In this document: one piece after another, positions 53,666 through 62,767 of the stretch
Numbering within the stretch: position 1 is the first letter of the stretch
Layout: every line of letters starts with the position of its first letter
NCBI GenBank assembly: GCA_021156365.1
Contig: JAJNDK010000005.1
Span: 62,001-126,000 of the forward strand
DNA length: 64,000 nt
DNA from: Bacteroidota bacterium
GTDB lineage: Bacteria > Bacteroidota > Bacteroidia > B-17B0 > Aurantibacillaceae
Reading direction: 5' to 3'
Notes under the pieces: model-generated
What the model saw: the letters and a program-made list of their open reading frames with translations, nothing else
Databases searched by the model: none
Told to the model about the DNA's origin: nothing
Translations under genes and position numbers: made by a program

Positions 53666-53708
53666 CGCACCAATAAGGAAGCTTTTTCTTGTTTAAAAAA
53701 ACGCGATC

Positions 53709-54458
53709 GTGAAGAACAAAATCATCCTGATACTGATCATCCTGATCCCTTCACTCATCTATTTTTTGTTTGAGCTATCGGAGGCCAATTTCAAAAAAAT
53801 GGCTTTCTACGGGCCGAAAACAGTGGATGCAAAAGGTGATACGGTTTATTACACATTACCGGAAAAAGCCCTTGCTTTTAATGAGATCTACCTCGAAAAA
53901 GGAACAGACGGATCCGGAACCGTTTATTTCACAGCCCCATTCAACGATTCGTCGGCAAACAAAGACAAAGCTTTCATCGCTATTCTTTTGAAACCGGGTT
54001 TCAAAGAAAAGATCAGCGGTGTATTGGAATATGAAAAATACAAAGCTTCGAAGATCAAAGAAGTTCCAATAATGCTGGTAAATACAAACCTGCAGGATCT
54101 GCCCGATCTGGGCGCTGCCGGATCTGACAAACGCAACTATTCTGAAAAATACCTGAAAGATTCATTGGGGATCAGCCTGCCTAACTTCCATCTTGTATTC
54201 ATGAAAGATGATGCTTTCTGGAAAGGCCCGAAAACAGAATTCGATTACAGCGTATACACTTCTTTGTTCTTCAACCGGAAGCCTGTTCATGTGTTTGACT
54301 ACTTTGCCGTATTGGTAGATAAAGGCCATCATATCCGCGGATATTACGATCCTACATATGTGGCGGAAGTAAAACGCATGATAGAGGAATACAAACACTT
54401 AGTGCTGAAAGATGAACATGCAGAAATGCAGAAAAACAATGCCATAGAACAGAAATAA
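53709..54458 (+). CDS. Membrane-anchored Sco-like protein without metal cysteines
   Basis: 249 aa with an N-terminal membrane segment (KIILILIILIPSLIYFLF). The body is extracytoplasmic and resembles the thioredoxin/Sco fold, ending in DYFAVLVDKGHHIRGYYDPT. That ending matches the Sco ending 'xxLIDxxGxIRGxYD'. The CxxxC copper site and its histidine are missing, so it cannot be a standard Sco copper chaperone. It is directly upstream (13 bp) of a true Sco gene. I read it as a paralogue that lost the metal site, perhaps a partner or scaffold in cytochrome oxidase assembly. Confidence 0.7.
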   Translation: MKNKIILILIILIPSLIYFLFELSEANFKKMAFYGPKTVDAKGDTVYYTLPEKALAFNEIYLEKGTDGSGTVYFTAPFNDSSANKDKAFIAILLKPGFKEKISGVLEYEKYKASKIKEVPIMLVNTNLQDLPDLGAAGSDKRNYSEKYLKDSLGISLPNFHLVFMKDDAFWKGPKTEFDYSVYTSLFFNRKPVHVFDYFAVLVDKGHHIRGYYDPTYVAEVKRMIEEYKHLVLKDEHAEMQKNNAIEQK

Positions 54459-54471
54459 ATCCCGGGTCCAT

Positions 54472-55113
54472 ATGATAGCGAAAATGAAATTACTTTTATA
54501 TATATCCATCCCGCTGATACTGCTCAGCTCCTGCTCAGCTCCCCTTGAAGAAAGCATCCTGGTACTGCCTGTGATCGGTGCAAAAAAACTGAAGGGCACC
54601 GATACGGTGTATCACAGCATTGCAGATTTCAGCTTCGTGAATCAATATGGAGAAACGGTTTCGCAAAACACGGTGAAAGATAAGATCTATGTAGCCAATT
54701 TTTTCTTCGCTACCTGCCAGAGCATATGCCCGCGCATGAACTCGCAAATGAGCCGTATACAAAAAGCGTATAAGGACGATCCGGAGATCTTATTCCTTTC
54801 GCACAGCATCAATCCCCTACACGATACGGTGGAAGTGCTTGCGGAATACGCGGCAAAATATGGCGCTATCAAAAACAAATGGCACCTGCTTACGGGAGAT
54901 AAGAAAAAGATCTATGACCTCGCAAAAACAAGTTACCTCGTGAATGCAGTGGAAGATGACGGAACAGAAGAGGGGTTTATTCACAGTGAGTATTTATTAC
55001 TGATCGACAAACAAAAACGTATCCGTACCTTATATGACGGAACGGATAGTGTGCAGGTAAATAAACTGATAGACGATATTAAACTCCTTAAAACCGAAAA
55101 AAATGAGCAATAA
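54472..55113 (+). CDS. SCO family copper chaperone (lipoprotein)
   Basis: 213 aa. It begins with a lipoprotein signal (LILLSSCSAP; cysteine at about residue 21, or 17 if the second ATG at 54484 is used). The Sco/thioredoxin domain has the copper motif CQSICPR (CxxxC) and the conserved histidine in EGFIHSEYLLLID. FLSHSINPLHDTVEVL is typical. Sco delivers Cu to the CuA site of cytochrome c oxidase. The cluster (Sco-like, Sco, DUF420, small CxxC protein) matches the accessory genes around cytochrome oxidase in Bacteroidota. It overlaps the DUF420 gene by 11 bp. Confidence 0.94.
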   Translation: MIAKMKLLLYISIPLILLSSCSAPLEESILVLPVIGAKKLKGTDTVYHSIADFSFVNQYGETVSQNTVKDKIYVANFFFATCQSICPRMNSQMSRIQKAYKDDPEILFLSHSINPLHDTVEVLAEYAAKYGAIKNKWHLLTGDKKKIYDLAKTSYLVNAVEDDGTEEGFIHSEYLLLIDKQKRIRTLYDGTDSVQVNKLIDDIKLLKTEKNEQ

Positions 55114-55678
55114 AAAAGCCCGTATTGTCTCCGCCATTCTCACTATTGTGGTAATGGGCACTGTATTTATACTCAACGGGCACATCATTCCGTATCCGGA
55201 AACAGTACCGGGGTATATCTATAAATTTCCGGCAACCATTGCTACTATCAATGCGATCTGCAGTATCGTGCTCATTTCTTCTTTTATCGCTATCAAAAAC
55301 AAACGCATCGGCCTGCACAAACGGCTGAATGTGTCGGCAATGGCGCTGTCTGCCTTGTTCCTGGTATTGTACATCCTCGCACATTTCTTTATCCCGGATA
55401 CAAAATACGGTGACATCGATCACAATGGTATACTGAGCCCTGAAGAAAAAACAGCAGCAGGCACTTTGCGCAGTATTTATTTTTTCATCTTAGGCACACA
55501 CATTTTCCTGGCCGCGGTTGTATTCCCGATGGTATTGATGACCTTCCACTACGGCTGGACCAACCAGGTAGAGAAGCATAAAAAACTGGCACGCTATACA
55601 TTCCCGATCTGGTTATATGTTACGATCACGGGTGTAGTCGTTTACTTACTGATCTCTCCGTATTACAGCTTTACATGA
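55103..55678 (+). CDS. DUF420 membrane protein (cytochrome oxidase-linked)
   Basis: 191 aa with about five membrane helices (10-30, 40-60, 72-95, 125-150, 165-187). Histidines lie at helix ends (HKRLNVSAMALS, YILAHFFIPDT, GTHIFLAAVVFP, FHYGWTNQVEKHKKLAR), as in DUF420. That family occurs with oxidase assembly factors and is likely haem- or copper-related. A polar loop contains YGDIDHNGILSPEEK. It overlaps sco by 11 bp and the next gene by 4 bp. Confidence 0.88.
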   Translation: MSNKKARIVSAILTIVVMGTVFILNGHIIPYPETVPGYIYKFPATIATINAICSIVLISSFIAIKNKRIGLHKRLNVSAMALSALFLVLYILAHFFIPDTKYGDIDHNGILSPEEKTAAGTLRSIYFFILGTHIFLAAVVFPMVLMTFHYGWTNQVEKHKKLARYTFPIWLYVTITGVVVYLLISPYYSFT

Positions 55679-56025
55679 AGCAAAAACACTGCATACTGAT
55701 AATTGGGATCCTTGCCTGTGTACTCATAGCCACGGATACAGAAGCTCAGTGTGCCATGTGTAAAGCTGCTGCAGAAAGCGATCTCGAAAACAATTCCAGG
55801 TCTATTGCACGCGGATTGAATAAAGGTATCCTCTTCCTGATGGCCGCACCTTATCTCATCGTTGGCGTTATCTTCCGTAAAGAGCTTGCCCAGGTGCTGA
55901 AAAACTTCAAAGAAAGACGCAAACAACCGCTCAGCAAAGCAAAAAAAGAATGGCTGGTATTCGGACTGTCCGTTTCAACTGTGTGGCTCGTGCTGTTTAT
56001 CCTCTTTTTGCGCACGCAGTATTAA
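55675..56025 (+). CDS. Small membrane protein with CxxC, last gene of the Sco cluster
   Basis: 116 aa. A signal-like N-terminus (ILIIGILACVLIATDTEAQ) leads into QCAMCKAAAESD (CxxC). Two further membrane segments follow (LFLMAAPYLIVGVIF and WLVFGLSVSTVWLVLFILF), with a basic loop between. CxxC next to the membrane may bind copper or haem. The family is unnamed but recurs near oxidase assembly genes. It starts within the DUF420 stop (ATGA overlap). Confidence 0.8.
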   Translation: MKQKHCILIIGILACVLIATDTEAQCAMCKAAAESDLENNSRSIARGLNKGILFLMAAPYLIVGVIFRKELAQVLKNFKERRKQPLSKAKKEWLVFGLSVSTVWLVLFILFLRTQY

Positions 56026-56354
56026 GTCAGCAATTCTATTAACTGGCGGATAATAATACATATCTGTAAAATTTCCGCCACACTACTCATCACCTCCCAT
56101 ACAACGCTTTTTTCCCCGGCAACCGGAAGATCTGATGGATCATCCTTTTCTTTTCTATAGAAAAAGGACACTCTTACCCGCAGGCCAAATCCGGGCCCGC
56201 GCCTTTTCTTACGCATAACTGATTTCATTGACTCACTTTTTATGACGCAAATGTATACTAAAATTACTAACATGTCAAATTATTTCTGATAATCAGACAT
56301 ATTATTTGATAAATTTGTCATATAATGACAATTTAGTGTCATTTACCTTTGACT
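56026..56354. promoter_or_regulatory. Regulatory region with nested palindromes upstream of the XRE gene
   Basis: AT-rich. TCTGAT-A-ATCAGA (56285-56297), TTGTCAT-ATA-ATGACAA (56315-56331), and overlapping it AATGAC-N8-GTCATT (to 56342). All are symmetric sites within 70 bp of the regulator start. TACCTTTG (56344-56351) is an exact -7 element only 3 nt before the ATG, so the mRNA would be leaderless or nearly so. The rest of the gap shows nothing firm. Confidence 0.65.
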
Positions 56355-56723
56355 ATGATACCACACATAGGTAAAAAAATAAAGGAAGAATTGTACAAAC
56401 AGCAGGTATCTGTGGGCGCTTTTGCCAAAAAGATCAACAGGAGCCGGCAGGTGGTATACAATATTTTTGAGCGTGAAAGTATTGATACAGAGCTACTTTC
56501 GAAAATAAGCGAGGTATTGAAATTCGATTTTTTTTCCATGTACGATCAGCAAAAACACCAAACAGCTGAGGAAAAAAACAATAAACTAAAAGAAGAGACA
56601 GCTATCCTGGAGCAAAAAATAAAATGGCTGGAAGTGGAGATCCAGTATCTGAAAAAACTTAATGCCCTGCTGGAATCACAACACGAAATACTAAAATCAA
56701 AACCTTCCCGGAAAAAAGTTTAA
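56355..56723 (+). CDS. XRE-type DNA-binding protein with coiled-coil tail
   Basis: 122 aa. Residues 1-65 form an HTH domain (IGKKIKEELYKQQVSVGAFA, KKINRSRQVVYNIFERESID) of the XRE class. Residues 75-110 form a coiled coil that probably dimerises it (EEKNNKLKEETAILEQKIKW, LEVEIQYLKKLNALLE). It is likely autoregulated through the palindromes just upstream. A TTG at 56349 is possible as a start but falls in the promoter element. The 3' end overlaps the convergent MBOAT gene by 4 bp. Confidence 0.85.
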   Translation: MIPHIGKKIKEELYKQQVSVGAFAKKINRSRQVVYNIFERESIDTELLSKISEVLKFDFFSMYDQQKHQTAEEKNNKLKEETAILEQKIKWLEVEIQYLKKLNALLESQHEILKSKPSRKKV

Positions 56724-58111
56724 AACTGGATATAAATAAACTGTTCCCCGCCTGCAAATACTCCAAAGAGCAGGATCAGCAGGCAAAGTGTAACCGCGTA
56801 GGGAATAGAAAATGTCTTTTTTTCAGAAAGAACATTCATCCGCTTTTCCATCACAAGAAATGATGCGGCAAAAAACGCTGTCAGGTAGAGGTTAAAAAGA
56901 TCGGCTTGCTGCCCGCCAACTGCAAGGGGAGCCAATACTTCAGCCACATAATCCTCCGGAAAAAAATGCCGGGTCAGGCTGTTCCAGTGCTGCAAAAGAT
57001 TATCAGTACCTGTGCTCCGGAAAAAAATATTACTGAAGCTTACTGCAAGAATGGTAAACAAAGAGCCGATTCCTTTGAAAACGACCGATCGGGCCGGCCG
57101 GATCTTCCGTGTGGCCAGCTCCACCTGCAGGTATAAAAGGTGACAAAGCGACCAAAGCAAAAATGACAAGCCGAGCCCATGCCAGATACCCGACAGAAGA
57201 AAGGTAAGTGTGATGCCTGCTGCAGCGGAAAGATACCGGTGCCTGCGCCAGGCATAGCTCACCGGGTAAAAAACATAGTCCGTAAAAAAGCGGATCAGCG
57301 ACATATGCCAGCGGCGCCAGAATTCCGTTACAGAAACCGAACGAAAAGGCATCCTGAAATTTTCCGGGAGCTCATAACCCAGCATTTTAGCTGTTCCGAT
57401 AGCCATATCACAATACCCGGAGAAATCGAAATAAAGCTGAACAGTAAATAACAAAGCGCCTGCAAAAACGGTAAGCCCACTGTATGCATCCGGAAAATCA
57501 AATACCGAATGCACTCCGGGAGCGATCCTGTCAGCTATTACCATTTTTTTAAAAATGCCCAGGAGCAGCCGGTTAAAGCCCTGCACATAACTTTCCTTTA
57601 AAATGATTCTTCCATGCTGTTCGTTCAGCTCCCTATACTTTATGAGCGGACCACTGAGGAATTTCGGAAAAAAAGTGGAAGCAAACAGAAACGGAAGGAA
57701 CCTTGTTTCCGCTATCTGCCTGCCTTTCCTGCAATCAACCACATAGGCAATATGCTGCAGGGTGTAAAAAGACAAACCAAGTGTAAGCAAAGCCGGATGC
57801 ACGTCAAAGCCGATCAGCTGCAAATGAAAGCCAAAACCCGTGATGTAATTACAGGCTATGAGCGCTGTGATATTGATGCCCAGGTTTAGCAGAAAAACCG
57901 GTCGTTTCCCCTGAACATGCTGTGCCATATAGAAATTGAAAACGCTCAATAGCAACACTACTATTACCGAAAGCCAGGAAAAAAGAGAGATAAATACAAG
58001 GTTACAGGCAAGCAGCCAGCATATCCGATAGCGGACCGGCATATATGCATTTACCAGCACGACAAGCGCGATCAGTAAAAGCACTATGACCGACAGGAAC
58101 TGCATAAGCAA
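56720..58111 (-). CDS. MBOAT-family O-acyltransferase
   Basis: A 463-aa polytopic inner-membrane protein. The family moves acyl groups (often acetyl) onto extracellular polysaccharides or lipids; AlgI/DltB are relatives. Conserved stretches are FLSGPLIKYRELN, DFSGYCDMAIGTAKMLGYELP, FWRRWHMSLIRFFTDYVFYP, and the catalytic histidine in LLSGIWHGLGLSFLLW. The usual partner (an SGNH or AlgX-like hydrolase) is not next to it in this window. It follows the Kelch T9SS gene by 31 bp on the same strand. The acceptor is unknown. Confidence 0.92.
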   Translation of the reverse strand: MLMQFLSVIVLLLIALVVLVNAYMPVRYRICWLLACNLVFISLFSWLSVIVVLLLSVFNFYMAQHVQGKRPVFLLNLGINITALIACNYITGFGFHLQLIGFDVHPALLTLGLSFYTLQHIAYVVDCRKGRQIAETRFLPFLFASTFFPKFLSGPLIKYRELNEQHGRIILKESYVQGFNRLLLGIFKKMVIADRIAPGVHSVFDFPDAYSGLTVFAGALLFTVQLYFDFSGYCDMAIGTAKMLGYELPENFRMPFRSVSVTEFWRRWHMSLIRFFTDYVFYPVSYAWRRHRYLSAAAGITLTFLLSGIWHGLGLSFLLWSLCHLLYLQVELATRKIRPARSVVFKGIGSLFTILAVSFSNIFFRSTGTDNLLQHWNSLTRHFFPEDYVAEVLAPLAVGGQQADLFNLYLTAFFAASFLVMEKRMNVLSEKKTFSIPYAVTLCLLILLFGVFAGGEQFIYIQF

Positions 58112-58142
58112 TAAGCGAAGTTAAGGAATGCAATTCGTTTTG

Positions 58143-59360
58143 TTACTCTTTGATGAATTTATTCGTGGCAGGCAATGCGTTTTTGCCCTGTATCTGCAGG
58201 ATGTAGAGGCCTTTTTCAAGTGTGGAGATATCGATGGAGGTATTCGATTTTCCTGCAGCGCTTTCCAATACCAGGCCCGTTGCGATGCCATAGATCCGAT
58301 AGCTGAATGTTTCCTCTGCATAATTTGTATAAATGACTGTTTGAGCAGGGTTCGGATGTAGTTTCACTGTCCTTTCTTTATCGGGGTTCCACAGCCCGGT
58401 CACTCCGGTGTATTTCCAGGTTTCTTTTGTACGGATGCTCTGCTGATCGATCCCGCAGGTATAGTAGAGGTTTCCCATTCCCGAAAAACACATTCCTCCT
58501 TTTCTTCCGAAAGAGGGCAAAGCCGTTCCGGGTGTCCATTGGTTCGTAGCAATGGAATACTCCCACAGATCACTGTAACAGGAGCCTAAAGTGTCGGTGC
58601 CGCCAAAAACGAGGAGTACGTTCCCATCTGAAACCATTGCTGCATAATTCCTGCCGGAGCCGGGAAAGAACATAAGCTGCTGCCAGCTATCGGCAATCGG
58701 ATCATACTCGTACAGCTCACTACAAAAACCATCGTTCTCATCCCTGCCAAAAAGCAAGTATCCTTTGCCTCCCTGTGAACAGGCAGATGCGCGCCAGCGC
58801 CCCGGGAAGGGAGTATCACTCTTCTGTAGCCAGGTATCACCCGTAATGCTGTAAACCCACACCTCTTTACTGGCGCTGACTCCAAGATTGTTATTGCCAC
58901 CCACAATATAAGCCGTGTCACCGATCACAAAAGCAGAACAGGCCGCCAGCAGGGTGCCGGGCCGTGAAGTCTTCTGTGTCCAGGTGTTCCCGGGAGGATC
59001 GTACATCCACAGGTCGTTGAGCACAACATTCGCTGCATTTACGCCGCCCAGCACGAAACCATATGTAGCCCCCGCAAAAGCACAGGCATACTGGCGTTCC
59101 ATACCGGCAGGCAAAGAAGCAGCAGGCGACCAGGTTTCCGAAATCAGGTCGAAATCATAGAAGTCACTCCCCACCTGCCCTCCAGCCTGCAGACCTGTTC
59201 CGCACCAGGCTTTATTCCCGATGCGAAAGCATACCCCGTCATCCCGCTCTGTTGCCGGAAGATCGGGCAGTTGAGCCCAGGCCTGCGCATGTAGTGCTTC
59301 TCCCCCCGCAAATAAAGCGGCAGACAGCAAAACTGTTTTCAAACGGCAGGTTCTTTTCAT
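58143..59360 (-). CDS. Kelch-repeat T9SS-secreted protein
   Basis: 405 aa. A signal peptide (LKTVLLSAALFAGGEALHAQ) is followed by five to six Kelch-type blades of about 50 residues (WSPAASLPAGMERQYACAFA, YGFVLGGVNAANVVLNDLW, NTWTQKTSRPGTLLAACSAF). The last 80 residues are a T9SS sorting domain (VKLHPNPAQTVIYTNYAEE, LEKGLYILQIQG). Kelch propellers mediate binding. I chose the ATG at 59360 because the longer frame has a non-signal-like N-terminus. It lies upstream of the MBOAT gene on the same strand. Confidence 0.88.
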   Translation of the reverse strand: MKRTCRLKTVLLSAALFAGGEALHAQAWAQLPDLPATERDDGVCFRIGNKAWCGTGLQAGGQVGSDFYDFDLISETWSPAASLPAGMERQYACAFAGATYGFVLGGVNAANVVLNDLWMYDPPGNTWTQKTSRPGTLLAACSAFVIGDTAYIVGGNNNLGVSASKEVWVYSITGDTWLQKSDTPFPGRWRASACSQGGKGYLLFGRDENDGFCSELYEYDPIADSWQQLMFFPGSGRNYAAMVSDGNVLLVFGGTDTLGSCYSDLWEYSIATNQWTPGTALPSFGRKGGMCFSGMGNLYYTCGIDQQSIRTKETWKYTGVTGLWNPDKERTVKLHPNPAQTVIYTNYAEETFSYRIYGIATGLVLESAAGKSNTSIDISTLEKGLYILQIQGKNALPATNKFIKE

Positions 59361-59499
59361 ACTCCTGAAGTAAACGGTAAAATCCGGAAAATCGTATCCG
59401 GGGCCTGGCTGCTTTTCCAATTTTGTTTATTAACAATCCGGCCCGAAAATAATGTCAAAATCTTTTGCCCTTTTACTGTTCAAAACCCTTCTAATTCGT

Positions 59500-59507
59500 T
59501 AATTTTG
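59500..59507 (+). promoter_or_regulatory. -7 element of the mre operon
   Basis: TAATTTTG (TAnnTTTG), 42 bp upstream of the mreC ATG at 59550. It excludes the TTG at 59505 as a likely start. Confidence 0.55.
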
Positions 59508-59549
59508 AGCAGGGTTAGAATTTTCATTGATTCACAGGGGCTTTGGGGT

Positions 59550-60398
59550 ATGCGCAATCTTTTAAACTTAGTATACAGGTATCATTATTTTATTCTATTT
59601 CTTGTTCTGCAGGCAATATGCATGTTGTTGATCGTAAATAACAGGAGCGTGCAGAGTACCGCTATATTCAATTCAACGAACGCTGTTTCTGCCAATCTTT
59701 TTAATGCCGTTGCCAGCACCAAAGAATACCTTAGCCTGAAAGAAGAAAATAAAAAACTGGCAGAGGAAGTCGCATTTCTTCATAACCAGCTTAAGTCATC
59801 CTACGACATACTGGACATGCAGGCTCCGCAGTTCATGAAAAACGACAGTCTCTTTCGTAAAAAATATGTTTTTCACAATGCACAGGTGATCAACAGCTCT
59901 TCGAACCTCAATAAGAATTTTCTTACACTCAACATTGGCTCCAACCAGGGTGTTGCAAAAGATTATGCCATCATCAATTCCGAAGGTATTGTAGGAGTGG
60001 TGAAAGATGTGTCTCCTAATTTCTGTACCGCGCTTTCTGTGTTGCATACCGAACAGATCATCAATTGCAAGATCAAAAAAGACGGTGTATTCGGGCCGCT
60101 GTCCTGGGATGGAAAAGACTTTCGCTACGCACATCTGATGGAAGTGCCTACCTATTCGAAAGTAATGAAGGGCGATACCATTTTAACCAGCTCCCTGTCT
60201 TCCATTTTTCCGGAAGGCATTATGGTTGGTATTGTTGAAAGCGTGATCCGCAAGCCGGGAGAAGCATTTTATACCCTCACCGTAAAGCTGCATACCGATT
60301 TTAAAAAACTGAACTACGTTACGGTCATTGAGAATAAATACAAAATGGAACAGGACAGCCTTGAAAAAACGTTGAAAAATTCGGAGAAGAAAAAATGA
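59550..60398 (+). CDS. mreC: Rod-shape determining protein MreC
   Basis: 282 aa: one N-terminal membrane helix (YFILFLVLQAICMLLIVN), a coiled coil (LSLKEENKKLAEEVAFLHNQ), then the beta-barrel periplasmic domain (LNIGSNQGVAKDYAIINSEG, GIVGVVKDVSPNF, GDTILTSSLSSIFPEGIMVG). MreC organises the elongasome by binding PBP2. I used the ATG at 59550; the longer frame from a TTG at 59505 has no usual start. It is followed by mreD with a 4-bp overlap. Confidence 0.95.
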   Translation: MRNLLNLVYRYHYFILFLVLQAICMLLIVNNRSVQSTAIFNSTNAVSANLFNAVASTKEYLSLKEENKKLAEEVAFLHNQLKSSYDILDMQAPQFMKNDSLFRKKYVFHNAQVINSSSNLNKNFLTLNIGSNQGVAKDYAIINSEGIVGVVKDVSPNFCTALSVLHTEQIINCKIKKDGVFGPLSWDGKDFRYAHLMEVPTYSKVMKGDTILTSSLSSIFPEGIMVGIVESVIRKPGEAFYTLTVKLHTDFKKLNYVTVIENKYKMEQDSLEKTLKNSEKKK

Positions 60399-60916
60399 TA
60401 ACGGAGATCTGGAAAAATAGCATACGTTTTATCATATTGGTGTTGCTGCAAACACTGATCGTGAAGAACATTCCTTTGGGTGCCTATTTTGTTCCCATGC
60501 CCTACCTGCTTTTTATTTTAATGCTCCCTTTCGAAACGATGCCAATGGTAGTGCTTTTTTTGTCTTTCTTTACGGGGCTGGCAGTGGATATTTTTTATGA
60601 CACACAGGGCGTGCATGCTTCTGCCTGCGTACTGATGGGATATCTCCGTTTTTATTTTTTGCGTTTATTGTCGCCACGCGAAGGATACGAGGTAACAGAG
60701 AAACCTACCGTTCAATTCATGGGCAATACCTGGTTCCTTTCTTACGCTGTTCCTATGCTGCTGGTCCATCATTTGTTTTTCTTTTACCTCGAAGAATTCG
60801 GCTTCGATGATTTCTTCTTCACTTTATTAAAAACACTGGGCAGTACACTGGCAAGCTTTGTGTTCATCTACATCATCCAGTTTTTATTTTATAGAAAAGA
60901 CGGCGTACTGGCATGA
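60395..60916 (+). CDS. mreD: Rod-shape determining protein MreD
   Basis: 173 aa with about five membrane helices and short loops. It opens with SIRFIILVLLQTLIVKNIPL, a common MreD N-terminus, and contains LPFETMPMVVLFLSFFTGLA with DIFYDTQGVHASACVLMGYL. The motif 'GLxxDxxxxxxGxHA' is typical of MreD. It overlaps mreC by 4 bp and mrdA by 4 bp, so the operon is translationally coupled. Confidence 0.92.
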   Translation: MITEIWKNSIRFIILVLLQTLIVKNIPLGAYFVPMPYLLFILMLPFETMPMVVLFLSFFTGLAVDIFYDTQGVHASACVLMGYLRFYFLRLLSPREGYEVTEKPTVQFMGNTWFLSYAVPMLLVHHLFFFYLEEFGFDDFFFTLLKTLGSTLASFVFIYIIQFLFYRKDGVLA

Positions 60917-62766
60917 GCGGAAATCAATTATCAAACCGGATGTATTATATCGCGGGATTTTTTATCCTCGTTGCGCTTATTTACATAGGTCGCTTATTTT
61001 ACATCCAGAATATTGATGATTCGTATAAAGAGGCCGCCGATCAGAATGCCTTCCGCCGGCTCACTGATTATCCTCCACGTGGCTTTGTATTCGACCGCAA
61101 CGGAAAAAAGCTCGTAGTGAATGAACCTTCCAATGATCTGATGGTAATTCCCATCGATGTGAAAGGCTGCGATACCATGGCACTTTGTAAGATCCTGGAG
61201 ATCGACAAAGAAACCTTTGTGAAGCGGATTCTGAAAGCAAAGTATGTGAACGGTCCACGCAAGTCTTCCATTTTCGAGAAAGCGCTGACGGTGGAAATGT
61301 ATGCAAAGCTGCAGGAGAAAATTTTTCGTTTCAACGGTTTCTTTTTCCAGAAACGAAGTGTACGTCTCTACCCGAAAAAAATTGCAGCCCATTTGCTCGG
61401 ATATGTAGGTGAGGTAAGTAAAGAAAAAGCTAAGAAAGACCCATATTACAACGAAGGTGACTACATTGGCATCAGTGGTATCGAGCGTTCCTATGAAGAA
61501 ATACTCCGTGGGCAAAAAGGTGTCCGTATTGTTTTGGTGGATGTGCACAACCAGGAGAAAGAACAATACATGGGCGGAAAAAAAGACACGGCAGGGATTT
61601 CCGGTATAGGTATCATTTGCACCATCGATGCCGACTTGCAGGAATACGGAGAAAAACTAATGGCCGGAAAAAAAGGGAGTATCGTAGCGATAGAGCCTTC
61701 CACCGGTGAGATCCTCTGCATGGTTTCTTCACCTACCTACGATCCCAATCTGACAGTAGGGAACAAACGGGGCGAGACTTTTGCAAAAATGTACCAGGAC
61801 ACACTTTACAATCCATTATACAACAGGGCAACACAAGCTACTTATCCTCCCGGTTCCATTTTTAAGCTGATCGATGCCCTGGTAGGACAGAACGATGGCG
61901 TATTACAGGTAAGCACCGTATATCCATGTGCACACGGGTATCCGCCCATGGGAGGCAAGCCGGCTTGTCACGGACACCCAGCTGCCAATCTTACTTCCTC
62001 CATCCAGTATTCCTGCAACTCTTATTACAGCTATGTATTCAGAAGTATTGTGGATCAGCGGAAGTATCCCAAATTTAAAGATGGCTACCAACACTGGCGG
62101 GATGCCGTCATGAGCTTTGGCGTGGGGAAAAAACTGAATTCGGATATTCCCTACGAACGCTCAGGGAATGTACCGAGCATCAAATACTATGACAAAGTTT
62201 TCGGTCTGAACGGATGGCGTTCCAATACGATCGTGTCATTAGGGATCGGGCAGGCCGAGCTGCTGATTGCACCCGTGCAGATGGCCAATGTAATGTGCGC
62301 CATCGCCAACAAAGGATATTACTATACACCACACACGGTAAGAGGAACTATTACGGGAAAACCGATCGATAAAAAATTCAGCGAGAAAAATTATACCATT
62401 GTTCAAAACGATGTGTATTACAACAACGTGATCGAGGGGATGCAAAAAGTAGTGGAGTCGGGAACGGCAGCTGCCTCAAAGATCAAAGACATTGTAATCT
62501 GCGGAAAAACCGGAACAGCTCAGAACCCGCACGGGGAAGATCACGCGGTATTCGTTGCCTTTGCCCCAAGAGACAATCCGAAGATCGCTATTGCCTGCAT
62601 CGTAGAGAACGCCGGTTTCGGTGGAACATGGGCAGCGCCGATCTCCAGTCTCATGATCGAAAAATACATCAAAGGAAAAATATCACGCCCCGATATGGAA
62701 AAACGAATGACAGAAGCGGATCTGATCTTAGGCAAAAATGTTCCGGTAGTAAAACCACACCTGTAG
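60913..62766 (+). CDS. mrdA: Penicillin-binding protein 2 (elongasome transpeptidase)
   Basis: 617 aa. A membrane anchor (YIAGFFILVALIYIGRLFY) is followed by the dimerisation/pedestal domain with TDYPPRGFVFDRNGKKLVVN. Transpeptidase motifs: SxxK in YPPGSIFKLIDA, SxN in YSCNSYYSY, and KTG in ICGKTGTAQNPHGED. It cross-links peptidoglycan for side-wall growth with RodA as glycosyltransferase. The next gene (rodA) starts 1 bp after the stop. Confidence 0.96.
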   Translation: MSGNQLSNRMYYIAGFFILVALIYIGRLFYIQNIDDSYKEAADQNAFRRLTDYPPRGFVFDRNGKKLVVNEPSNDLMVIPIDVKGCDTMALCKILEIDKETFVKRILKAKYVNGPRKSSIFEKALTVEMYAKLQEKIFRFNGFFFQKRSVRLYPKKIAAHLLGYVGEVSKEKAKKDPYYNEGDYIGISGIERSYEEILRGQKGVRIVLVDVHNQEKEQYMGGKKDTAGISGIGIICTIDADLQEYGEKLMAGKKGSIVAIEPSTGEILCMVSSPTYDPNLTVGNKRGETFAKMYQDTLYNPLYNRATQATYPPGSIFKLIDALVGQNDGVLQVSTVYPCAHGYPPMGGKPACHGHPAANLTSSIQYSCNSYYSYVFRSIVDQRKYPKFKDGYQHWRDAVMSFGVGKKLNSDIPYERSGNVPSIKYYDKVFGLNGWRSNTIVSLGIGQAELLIAPVQMANVMCAIANKGYYYTPHTVRGTITGKPIDKKFSEKNYTIVQNDVYYNNVIEGMQKVVESGTAAASKIKDIVICGKTGTAQNPHGEDHAVFVAFAPRDNPKIAIACIVENAGFGGTWAAPISSLMIEKYIKGKISRPDMEKRMTEADLILGKNVPVVKPHL

Positions 62767-62767
62767 A

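Noticed and set aside
56022-56273. 83-codon minus-strand frame before the XRE gene
   Set aside because: Unusual composition and no recognisable feature; a shorter frame from 56228 is possible but weak.
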